Positions 50,903-56,500 of a stretch of 64,000 bases of DNA are shown here, piece by piece. Both the position numbers and the translations under genes were made by a program. The DNA lies in contig JAZGUH010000073.1 of NCBI GenBank assembly GCA_037893225.1, forward strand, positions 124,001 to 188,000, given 5' to 3'. The notes under the pieces are model-generated. The model had not been told where the DNA came from and searched no databases. It saw nothing but the letters and a program-made list of their open reading frames with translations. Numbering within the stretch: the first letter of the stretch is position 1; each line of letters begins with the position of its first letter. This DNA comes from Hippasteria phrygiana. Lineage: Eukaryota; Echinodermata; Asteroidea; Valvatida; Goniasteridae.

Positions 50903-51679
50903 TTTGTTTTGTTTTGTTTTGTTTTGTTGGGGTATTTGTTTTTTGTTTTTTTATACCGTCTGTCAATTAAAGAAAAAAAACCATTGGGCAAGCTTTTGAT
51001 ACCCTTGCTCTGCCAAGCATGGATGTTTCTCTTTTTGCATCTGTTTGTTTTGGCCATTTGTTTTTCTGTTATTCAAAGCTGCCGCATACTAAATTCCCAT
51101 TTAGAAATTGACCCCCTTGCCTACCTGAGTTAGGTGGGTGTGTTCCCGTTCGTCTCCGTCAGCAGTATGCTCTCCATCCTCCTCCTCCCCATCCTCATGA
51201 CGTTCATCCTCCGTTGCCACGGTAGCCCCTTCGCCACTTCCCAGCAAGTCCTCTCCGGCATGTTGCTGGTCCTCCATTGGGAAAGGTTCATGTGACGTGG
51301 ATTCAGCCTCATCATGCACGGGAGTCTGAGTTTCTTCCTGGTCCTGGTGGTGGTCAACATGACGGTGCGTGGTGGATGCGTCGTCCTCCCTCACTCCACC
51401 CAGCTCACGGTGTTTGTGCACCGCCACCCCGCTCCCCGTATCACTGGCGAGACCGATGCTACCCATGAGCTTGGAGAACCCAGTGAAGCTGAGCCGACCG
51501 GAGCCATCCCCATACTTGGTGAAGAGTTGTTTGAGAAACTCCCCTTGCTCGTGGTCCGGAGTCCCGTGTTTGGGTCCGTTTGTTGCCCCTTGAGCGACAA
51601 GGCATAGGTATGGTGTAAGAAGTAGCACAGTCAGTGCGAACATTACAGTCAAGGTCGAACAAATGCACCCTCGTCTCAT
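21022..51679 (-). CDS. ZIP-family (SLC39A, LIV-1 subfamily) zinc/metal importer, complete, 8 coding exons
   Basis: Joined exons (51679-51125, 30714-30429, 29562-29387, 28049-27849, 27068-26852, 24834-24520, 23454-23267, 21165-21022) give 2,082 bases, 693 residues plus TAA, every junction in phase. ZIPs move Zn2+ (some also Fe, Mn, Cd) into the cytosol. Signal peptide ~1-31; His/Asp-rich ectodomain with [11 protein letters not shown] (~239-249); cysteines 186, 214 and 226 with CPVLL, a variant of the PAL motif; TM1-3 ~282-398; His-rich cytosolic loop ~502-524; TM4 HNFCDG (H548, D552); TM5 HEIPHELGD (H577, E578, H581, E582); TM6-8 to the C-terminus. The WGYG start of TM1 and [10 protein letters not shown] in TM7 resemble SLC39A8/14 as I recall them, but those vertebrate proteins have Glu where this has His577, so I assign no symbol. 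The divergent ZnT gene begins 1,316 bp upstream. Confidence 0.9.
22587..22823. mobile_element. hAT-type MITE in ZIP intron 7
   Basis: 237 bp. It starts cagagctgtagtcgagtcc and ends with the inverted ggactcgactacagccctg. It is flanked by a perfect 8-bp duplication GACCATAC (22579-22586 and 22824-22831). The interior carries degenerate caagtcctttcacaagtcc repeats. Its layout matches the element at 47886-48082. Confidence 0.88.
23267..23454 (-). CDS. ZIP gene exon 7 (TM5 end, TM6, TM7)
   Basis: Acceptor gaaccccag before 23454. The split Gly codon completes HELG, then [18 protein letters not shown]6 [14 protein letters not shown] and TM7 [19 protein letters not shown]. Exit phase 0 at donor ttg|gtgaga (23266). 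Confidence 0.92.
23712..24079. mobile_element. hAT-like MITE in ZIP intron 6
   Basis: 368 bp with inverted ends cagggttcccaca and cgtgggaaccctg. The internal arms are built from ccaggacttttccaggac and catgacttttccatgac units. It is flanked by tgagtg on both sides (23706-23711, 24080-24085), probably a trimmed 8-bp duplication. Confidence 0.78.
24160..24390 (-). repeat. Dispersed repeat, inverted relative to 54490-54830
   Basis: Shares words in opposite orientation with the ZnT intron 1 segment: ttcacacgac, ttttcgcacggatgtcgca, ggaggaggtc, tgtgacagggata, cactttcacac and acacgggacc. Type unknown. Confidence 0.65.
24520..24834 (-). CDS. ZIP gene exon 6 (His-rich loop, TM4 and start of TM5)
   Basis: Acceptor ttacgaaacag before 24834; a second aacag 10 bases downstream would be out of phase. 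It encodes HHHHHQH and HHHGHSHE clusters, then TM4 [15 protein letters not shown] and TM5 [14 protein letters not shown], the binuclear metal centre. Exit phase 1 at donor g|gtgtgg (24519). Confidence 0.9.
25785..26600. repeat. Partly tandem ~403-bp repeat in ZIP intron 5
   Basis: ggaggccttccgaaaaagtt occurs at 25892 and again at 26295. The following ~290 bp (ctccgaggacaagagaagaa, cctcgaacgtagagtctttt, aaggatacgtgcttagtcta) is repeated at the same offset. The unit is CpG-rich (cctcgaacg, gtccgcgatt). A (GT)n microsatellite sits at about 26372-26398. A third, shorter family member is at 49177-49367. Confidence 0.85.
26852..27068 (-). CDS. ZIP gene exon 5 (cytosolic loop, Gln/Ser-rich)
   Basis: Acceptor tttgaacag before 27068. 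It encodes part of the long TM3-TM4 cytosolic loop, with [19 protein letters not shown] and a CHHC motif ([11 protein letters not shown]), then VVGPNREI. Exit phase 1 at donor a|gtagga (26851). This loop is usually poorly conserved, so the call rests mainly on phase and position. Confidence 0.78.
27849..28049 (-). CDS. ZIP gene exon 4 (TM3)
   Basis: Exactly 67 codons, phase 0 at both ends. Acceptor ccaaacgcag before 28049. A short acidic/His stretch ([14 protein letters not shown]) is followed by TM3, [19 protein letters not shown], then a basic end QQARKNRK. Donor aag|gtgaaa at 27848. Confidence 0.88.
28746..28806. repeat. (TTTA)n microsatellite in ZIP intron 3
   Basis: About 15 tetranucleotide units with one gtta interruption. 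Confidence 0.95.
29387..29562 (-). CDS. ZIP gene exon 3 (TM1-TM2)
   Basis: Acceptor gatcttgcag. The split codon gives Ile, then [20 protein letters not shown] (TM1) and [18 protein letters not shown] (TM2), ending MHLIPH in phase 0 at donor cat|gtgagt (29386). Gly/Ser-rich TM2 with SGDAL and HLIPH is standard for LIV-1 ZIPs. Confidence 0.9.
30429..30714 (-). CDS. ZIP gene exon 2 (membrane-proximal ectodomain, His/Asp repeat)
   Basis: Acceptor ttggctccag before 30714, entering phase 0 with [11 protein letters not shown]. It contains the [13 protein letters not shown] segment typical of the PAL-motif region and a DHD repeat encoded by a run of gatgatcac-like units at about 30523-30560. Donor aca|gtaagt at 30428 is close to consensus; exit phase 1. 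Confidence 0.88.
30970..31149. mobile_element. hAT-type MITE with G22/C20 core
   Basis: 180 bp. Ends cagtagcgtatccag and ctggatacgctactg are inverted. A perfect 8-bp duplication GTTTTCAG flanks it (30962-30969, 31150-31157). Inside lie a run of 22 G (30984-31005) and a run of 20 C (31017-31036), separated by 11 bases. Confidence 0.88.
31208..31275 (+). repeat. Composite tRNA-like repeat, tail fragment
   Basis: Only the 3' part: tcccgctcctgccagttttc and tttgttcacttt, as in the full copies. Confidence 0.6.
31315..31545 (+). repeat. Composite tRNA-like repeat, copy D
   Basis: Complete layout: the conserved non-tRNA part (gatccctggctatacggcat, cttctgactagcgcccacc), the tRNA-like segment at about 31449-31521 with box A tagctcagttag and box B ggttcgaatcc, and the tail ttctttgttcactttg. 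Confidence 0.78.
32060..32310. repeat. Diverged ~146-bp tandem unit containing two perfect DR1 sites
   Basis: Two related units share aatgagaNcaattttacat followed by tgacct clusters. The second contains tgacctttgacct twice (32266-32278 and 32286-32298), each a perfect direct repeat of the nuclear-receptor half-site with one-base spacing (DR1, bound by HNF4/RXR-type receptors). Whether these act in vivo is unknown; the motif may simply be part of the repeat. Confidence 0.65.
32351..32790. repeat. 10-bp minisatellite, 44 copies
   Basis: Exactly 44 units of caccacgggc. Variants are caccatgggc (unit 1), two caccacaggc and five consecutive caccaccggc (32661-32710). Because 10 is not a multiple of 3, every frame cycles through the same 30 bp, and three minus-strand frames and one plus frame stay open. 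These open frames are an effect of the repeat, not genes. Confidence 0.97.
33852..33977 (+). CDS. Candidate first coding exon of a gene nested in ZIP intron 1
   Basis: ATG at 33852 opens 42 codons ([20 protein letters not shown], then [21 protein letters not shown]) up to a good donor aag|gtgagc, phase 0. The upstream 130 bp is CpG-rich and has a GC box (ccccgcccacc, 33740-33750), unlike the AT-rich intron around it. I recognise no family, and I could not find a convincing second exon. A chance open frame in a CpG-rich patch is the main alternative. Confidence 0.3.
35947..36080. mobile_element. Short foldback MITE
   Basis: Arms tggctttccataagtgcg and cgcacttatggaaagccggc, and inner arms gtgtccgttgcgt and acgcaacggaca, are inverted. 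About 134 bp, no coding capacity. Target duplication not resolved. Confidence 0.7.
39058..39362. repeat. MITE-like element related to 9497-9733
   Basis: Shares ggcgccatttaacctc, tttgttttgttcttaccca and the gatcca-type ends with the 9.5-kb copy. Contains poly-G and poly-C runs around 39301-39341 and an (AAT)n tract near 39270. Confidence 0.6.
40617..41130. mobile_element. MITE with AGCCTGGTTT ends and TTAA flanks
   Basis: The left end reads ttaaagcctggtttaccata and the right end tatggaaactaggcttaa, an inverted pair bounded by TTAA, the target of piggyBac-type transposons. The shared internal words cgacgtaagaaac, gagagcaacacaaacagca and cggttccgcgta recur in the shorter copy at 43688. Confidence 0.65.
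41761..41869. repeat. Perfect 50-bp palindrome followed by a second ~54-bp palindrome
   Basis: 41761-41810 equals its own reverse complement over all 50 bases (tggctggcgtattataagat at the edge, ttctatagaa at the centre, no loop). Six bases later, 41816-41869 forms a second palindrome with arms attttttaaaacttcaac and gttgaagttttaaaaaat around taggccta. Confidence 0.93.
43419..43497. repeat. Short hairpin repeat
   Basis: Arms gtattaaccctgcggtgtgc with catgac, and gcgccatggcacactgcaga with gttaatac, are inverted. About 79 bp. Confidence 0.6.
43688..43853. mobile_element. Shortened copy of the TTAA-type MITE at 40617
   Basis: Shares ends tgcctggttttcatatcgac and gatatggaaactaggctta and most internal words, but lacks about 350 bp of the longer copy. 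The motif cagtctgcg is reiterated near the right end. Confidence 0.65.
44648..44944 (+). pseudogene. Broken THAP-domain fragment
   Basis: THAP domains are C2CH zinc-binding DNA-binding modules found in animal regulators and P-element-type transposases. ATG at 44648 opens MPRSCVVS with the first zinc Cys. After a frameshift in a G run (44672-44677) the frame starting at TGC (44679) gives [20 protein letters not shown], then [18 protein letters not shown] (second Cys and His) and DCIDDS, the conserved THAP spine in order. A second shift near 44890 leads to LKAGAIPTL, the usual THAP tail. Two frame breaks and no downstream domain indicate a pseudogene or transposon remnant. A real gene with misassembled homopolymers is possible. 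It lies in ZIP intron 1 on the opposite strand. Confidence 0.6.
46556..46640 (+). repeat. Possible retroelement 3' end with CATCAT run
   Basis: A (cat)n/(atc)n stretch is followed by ttatcagcccactgcatgga and gcagacctcccc. I recall similar sequences as dispersed repeats next to retroelement 3' ends in invertebrates, but cannot name the family. Confidence 0.3.
46767..47165. mobile_element. Tc1/mariner-type MITE, 399 bp
   Basis: Starts cagggtggtccaaaaaacaa and ends with the inverted ttttttcaccaccctg, flanked by TA on both sides. The arms pair for about 170 bases each (cggaacggcatacttccgct with agcggaagtacgccgttccg; ctgtaccgatggatggagaa with ttctccatccatcggtacag). No transposase. Confidence 0.85.
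47291..47401. repeat. Short high-identity hairpin element
   Basis: Arms ggtactggctacaggcctac and gtaggcctgtagccagtacc are perfectly inverted around about 33 bases. Outer parts (ctattttttcc, ggaaaaatgg) also pair. Confidence 0.8.
47886..48082. mobile_element. hAT-type MITE, 197 bp
   Basis: Inverted ends cagtgttgtcgagacc and ggtcttgactacaacactg, with a perfect 8-bp duplication AAATAAAG (47878-47885, 48083-48090). The interior has caagaccatgcacaagacc-type repeats. Same design as 22587-22823. Confidence 0.88.
49177..49367. mobile_element. Foldback MITE related to 25785-26600
   Basis: Ends gtgtttaaataccggcaatc and gattgccggtatttacacac are inverted. The interior shares ggaggccttccgaaaaagtt and gggcgtagacaaaggg with the ZIP intron 5 repeat, so this appears to be the intact short form. 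Confidence 0.75.
49628..50036. repeat. Inverted repeat pair flanking ~300 bp
   Basis: gaaatattttactttcatat followed by cccccacccaaaattcatcag at the left is inverted relative to tctgatggattttggtgggg and tattaaagtaaaatctttcc at the right. The same sequence also occurs once near 53930-53960. Confidence 0.6.
50083..50238 (+). repeat. Dispersed repeat shared with 10120-10285
   Basis: See the copy at 10.1 kb. This one reads tgtgacgcgacaactggttc into the shared words and remains in an open plus frame that continues to about 50449. Confidence 0.7.
50761..50925. repeat. (GTTTT)n pentanucleotide microsatellite, 33 units
   Basis: 33 consecutive units with one G-to-T change at 50901. It sits in ZIP intron 1, about 200 bp from the exon 1 donor. 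In the ZIP transcript it is an (AAAAC)n run. Confidence 0.97.
51125..51679 (-). CDS. ZIP gene exon 1 (signal peptide and N-terminal ectodomain)
   Basis: 185 codons from ATG at 51679. The open frame extends further upstream, but the first ATG in it is this one ([12 protein letters not shown]), followed by a strong hydrophobic segment to about residue 28, a signal peptide. Residues 48-77 ([20 protein letters not shown] and following) match the EF-like helix-rich start of LIV-1 ZIP ectodomains. The rest is low-complexity, rich in H, D and E. It ends HTHLTQ, phase 0, at donor cag|gtaggc (intron starts 51124). Confidence 0.85.
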
Positions 51680-51999
51680 TTTTCCTCGCACGTTGCAACC
51701 ACTGTCGTCCCAGACCTCCAAAATAAAAACTCCAGAAAGGAAATTACACACAGGTACAGGTATACACTTTGTTTCTGTTTAATTGCACTCTTTATTAATT
51801 CGCAAGATAAATCTTAAGTTCCGTGATTCGAGTTCAATAGTCTTGCGCATGCAGGCAGCAAATATAAGTTACAAGTTCCAAGTGAATGAGGTCCTATGAA
51901 TGATACGAACAAGAGTTGTTTCGTGATGACGACCTAAGATGTATATCCTTCAACGAGGAGCTTGGGGTCAGTTTTTGGACAAGATGCCCTGCAATAAGC

Positions 52000-52009
52000 T
52001 TTATATAAA
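52000..52009. promoter_or_regulatory. Palindromic TATA-like box
   Basis: tttatataaa reads identically on both strands, so it could position initiation in either direction. It lies 320 bp before the ZIP ATG and 987 bp before the ZnT ATG, so it fits the ZIP gene better, unless ZnT has a 5' non-coding exon. Confidence 0.35.
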
Positions 52010-52327
52010 GGCCAGTCAACACGGCACAGTCACTCCTTTTGCAACACGGGGCCCTACACAGCCTGCAGCTGGAATTGCCAATCCACATTGTGCATGCGTG
52101 CGTTGTGCGGGCTTGTTGGCATACGGAAACAAAGGCGAGTCGTCATATTTCGAACTTGCTCAAAGACATCCAAGTTCCCCGAATTTTCAGGAAATCCATC
52201 GCGCACAAACCACGTGGGGCTGCATCGACCATCAGGTTCGTCCAAACTTTGCTGATTTGCATGAGAACGAGTCGCGTCGACCCGTCGCGACGGCAAACGT
52301 TTTTCCGCACGGTTCCAAAAAAGCGAC

Positions 52328-52339
52328 GTGCCGTGTGCA
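52328..52339 (-). promoter_or_regulatory. Metal response element-like site
   Basis: The minus strand reads tgcacacggcac, matching the extended MTF-1 consensus TGCRCNCGGCCC at 11 of 12 positions. MTF-1 activates zinc-exporter and metallothionein genes when zinc rises. Confidence 0.45.
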
Positions 52340-52995
52340 AGGTCTCCCTCCAAAATGGCGTGCCGTGTGGAAAATTGTATTACGTAGATGCTGCGCGTGC
52401 GCGCTATGATGGGAGACGTGCGCTTTTGACCTTTGATCCGCATAATTAATTACCACCGGGTAGTCTTTTTTACTAGTCGTCATTGTGCTCGCGTGTCAAT
52501 AAATTCCAGTTATATACCATTGAAACTGTACGATTTTCACAGGATTTTGTGAAAAGGAAACTCACACTATACTTCCTTTCCAAAATAAGTCCCCGAATCG
52601 ACACATATTAAGAGTAGACAGTGGATCAAAATGTACAGCATGTGTGCATTCCTTCATGTTGATTTGAATGCAGTTTGTAAAGAAGGTTGGATAGCAGACA
52701 GGCTATTGGGCTGTTGATATATTGAGTAATAGTCTGGTTCCCTAGTCATTCAACGTCTGTGCAGAAAGAAATCGGCGAATATGGACGGACGTACGTACGT
52801 ACGTACATGTACGTGTACGCGATGAGTGTTGTTTGAGCTTGTTAATCGTTGCTATTTCTGTCATTATCGTATGCATTGCATGTCTGAAAGTTCAAGTAGG
52901 GATTGTTAAAATGCAACCGAAACCTCAGAAAATTTGAGCCGTGTGAAATAAAACAAACATTTGCCGTGTTGGGCTATATTTTAAATATCTTCAAA

Positions 52996-53593
52996 ATGTA
53001 CGAAAGTCCAGATCAGCTTCCAATGAACTTGCGTGGCGGCGGTGGTGGTGCGAATGATCATCATGATGACGATCACACGCCTACTAAACCGGATGTAAAC
53101 GGTTGGCCCATGGAGGAACCCAAGTCCATCCACTGTCAGCCAGAACTTGTTCACTTAATATCCTGCGAACATCCGTGTGCAGCTGCTCCTCAGACAGCAG
53201 AAACTCCAGTCATGAATGAGGTGATAATCCCTCAGACTCCGACGGCCCCTTCCAGCTATGGAATTCATCAGCCGCCGCCCTCAAACTCAAAGATCGTGAG
53301 CAGCGGCTTGGTCACGGGCCGTGTCAACGGCGATTTCGACCCGTACCCGCCTTCCTCGGCAGACGTACCCACCGATGTACCAGCTTACCACAACGAGAAT
53401 TCACCCATGCTTAACGGGACTGACCGTGAAGATGAACCGTTGTTGGACTTAGAAAGCACGGGGACAGACGTAGATCACTGTCATGCTGCGTCTGCCAGCA
53501 AGGAGCCGGACACGTCCTCCAACCGACGGGCACAGAGGCAGCTGATGTTTGCTGCCATCGTCTGCTTTTTGTTTATGGTCGGCGAACTTGTTG
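52996..53593 (+). CDS. ZnT gene exon 1 (N-terminal tail and TM1)
   Basis: Starts MYESPDQLPMNLRGGGGG. The tail is Pro/Ser-rich and unusually long for this subgroup. It ends LMFAAIVCFLFMVGELV with a split Gly codon at donor g|gtaggc (53594). LFMxGE(L/V)VGG is the standard TM1 signature of ZnT2/3/4/8. Confidence 0.85.
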
Positions 53594-56500
53594 GTAGGCA
53601 GACTATTTTCATTTAGCTTAGTTTAGGGAAAGAGTTCCATATCCGGCCATCACTTATTTTCCCTTAATATGACTTAAAAACTACCAAAAAGTGTAAATCT
53701 GATGAAGAAACACGAATTTAGGAGGGAAAAAATTTCAACTTATTTGACTTTTTCTGTCATGGCCCTTAGACTTTGTGCACGAGGAACTATTTCCGTCACT
53801 CACTCAAAATGTTCACATACATGTTGATTTCTTCCTCATTTTTTACAGATTTTGCCGACGTAAATCTTGAATTAACAGGTTGTGCCGAGTTGTAATCAAG
53901 GAGGGTTGGTGATCTTGCTGTTCTTGGCTGATTTTGGTGGGGGGTATTAAAGTAAAATCTCTAAAGTCTCACTCCCAGAAGATTTTTGTTGATTAACTGA
54001 GTTAAATTATTACATGAAAGGGAGTTGAAAAGACTTTGAGGAGCCGAAGTCATGATGACAGTGTTACTTATACACTATATCTGCATTGATTTTTATTGTT
54101 AGCAGGGTCATTATTCAGTTTCTTATCTATGTTAAATTGACACCATCATCAGGCCATTTCATTATTGGCTTTATTGTGTCAGTTATTCTGCATGTTTATC
54201 TGCAGTCGGCAAATAACATAGAAAACCAGTCAAGTTGTAATGGTTAACTTGCATGTCATCGTTCATGCCAGATGGTATTTCCAAGGTAAATGGGAATTAT
54301 ATCAGGGCAAAAAATTACTATTGATTGCCTATTGGTTAAGATAAGAGTTTAAATATTCTGTACAGCCCCAAATCCTCCAATTTTAATATGATTTTGCATG
54401 CACCCTAGAGGGTTAGAGTTAATGATCCAATCAGAAAAGCGTACCAGCAATTTGTTTGGTTGGAACTTGGGAGGTTTTCAGTGGGTTAACAACTTTCAAA
54501 TAGAGTTTCACACGACCGTTGGAAACACGGGTCCCGTGCGATGAAATTACATCGATGTCACAAACGCACAGATTCCGTGGTGTGTGAAAGTGTATCTCTG
54601 TCACCAAATCGCATGGGTCCCTTGCGGTTCATCACAGGGATCGAGATTTGAGACCTCCTCCAAAATTTCGCATCGATGCGACATCCGTGCGATGATCACT
54701 GGGATTGGTCGTGTGAATGTATCGATGCGATTTTCGCAAGGATGCTGTGCAGTGAAATCACCTTTGTGCATGCGCAGTTTGCTGTTTAGCTTTTGTAAAC
54801 AAAAAACTACATGACAAAATAAAACAACGCATTACACACATCGATATGATGTGTATTTAGGCACTGATAGGGTGGCATGCCCCACCCAGCTACTGGTAAT
54901 GCCCAATGAGGTTAAAGAAGGTGATAAAACACCACCTTACGGGTTCCGAGATTAATGATTTCTATTGTTTGTTTGTTTGTTTGTTTTTGTTTTTTTTAAC
55001 TAGTAAACCTACTTGGCTGGCACTTGCTGGTTAAATTCAAACTGTCGCTGGTTTCCTTCCTTCTGCCATTTGGTCTTTATGGTATCTTTTATTTTCTCAG
55101 TCAGGGAGTGGGAGGCCTATGTCTGTAGTTCCACGAACTCGGACCTGGTTTTGTTGAGCTTTTCATCAGAATTCGATGCAAAAGCTGTAAGCATTTATTG
55201 GATATCAGCTTTAGTTGCCAGGGCAAATAGAGACGGATCTTGGGGTAGATCGCCGCCAAACATAACAAAGGCTATGAACGGAGAAGTGTTGAGCAGGAGA
55301 CGAATCAGATGATTTTTGAAGTGTGGTCCCAGTGCAAGACTGACGTGAAATGACAAGAAATCTAACCACGCCACGCCACTAGCCCTTATTGTCCTGTTGC
55401 ATTATAAGACACAACAATGGCCATAGAAAACCATGCAACATAAAGAAAATAAATATGTTCTAATTCACACCTGGTTGTTCAACCCAACATATTTAAATTT
55501 CCAGTGGTTAGAGTGTCAGAGGGATGGGAGAAATGTCTGAATGGTAATCATGGTGTTTGTTGTCCATGAGCAAGTTTGTACATGAGGAAAACCCTGTGGA
55601 GGTATCCTGAATCCGCGGAAATCCTCCAAAACAGGGGTATGGATTTTGATGGATTCAGGTAGGTTAGAGTTAAGAAGTGAATTCATTATTGATCTATTGC
55701 TTTAATTTAAAACAATTTTTGTTTCGATCTATAAGTTTTAAATTAAAATATGGCTACTTAATATGAAAATGCATTTTGATAAATGTGAAATTAAGTACAA
55801 TGATACATTTGTCCAAAAATATGTCTATTGCCACATTGTTCAGATTGTTTTGACTGTTTAACGTGCAGGTGGTGTGATCTCGGGCAGTTTAGCTATCATG
55901 ACAGATGCGGCTCATCTACTCAGCGACTTCACCAGTTTCCTCATCAGCCTGTTTGCACTGTGGATAGCACGCCGCCCCCCAACCTCTAAGATGTCTTTCG
56001 GTTACTTCAGGGCAGGTAAAGTAGAAGGCAAAACGAAAGGCTACAGTGTAGTAAAGACTTTGTGTGACTGTTGGATTGTGAACCGAATAGATTCAGGGAA
56101 AGGGGAGTGTTCGGGGACTGTATTGCTCCCCTCTTGATAATACATGTACTTGGTGGGGGGTGGGGCAATGTGGGAGGTGGGGCGGGGTGGGGGGTGGGGC
56201 GGGGTGGGGGGTGGGGCGATGTGGGGGGTGGGGCGATGTGGGGGGTGGGGCGATGTGGGAGGTGGGGCAATGTGGGGGGTGGGGCGATGTGGGATGGGGT
56301 GATGTGTGATGGGGTGGGGCAATGTGGGATGGGGTGATGTGATGTGGGGTGATGTGATGTGGGGTGATGTGATGTGGGGTGGGGTGATGTGATGTGAGGT
56401 GAGTGATGTGGGGTGGGGTGATGTGGGATGATGTGTTGTGGGGTGGGGTGATGTGAGATGTGGTGGGGTGGGGTGGGGTGATGTGGGATAGGGTGATGTG

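Larger units (their letters stand above)
51680..52995. promoter_or_regulatory. Shared divergent control region between ZIP and ZnT genes
   Basis: 1,316 bp separates the two start codons. It has no open coding segment that I can support and is locally CpG-rich (about 52040-52440). Visible motifs: a palindromic TATA-like box (52000-52009), an E-box cacgtg (52212-52217), a DR1-like tgacctttgatcc (52427-52439), and four matches to the metal response core TGCRCNC (51784-51790, 52333-52339 reverse, 52398-52404, 52642-52648 reverse). About one such core match is expected by chance in this length, so only the best one carries weight. An (acgt)n tract lies at about 52789-52806. Confidence 0.6.

Noticed and set aside
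50670..51133. Open frames encoding NKTKQ and FVLFC repeats
   Set aside because: Translation of the (GTTTT)n microsatellite.
51939..52483. Several 60-156 codon open frames in the ZIP-ZnT interval
   Set aside because: They overlap in both strands in a CpG-rich region, which lengthens random frames; none has a domain or a clear splice context.
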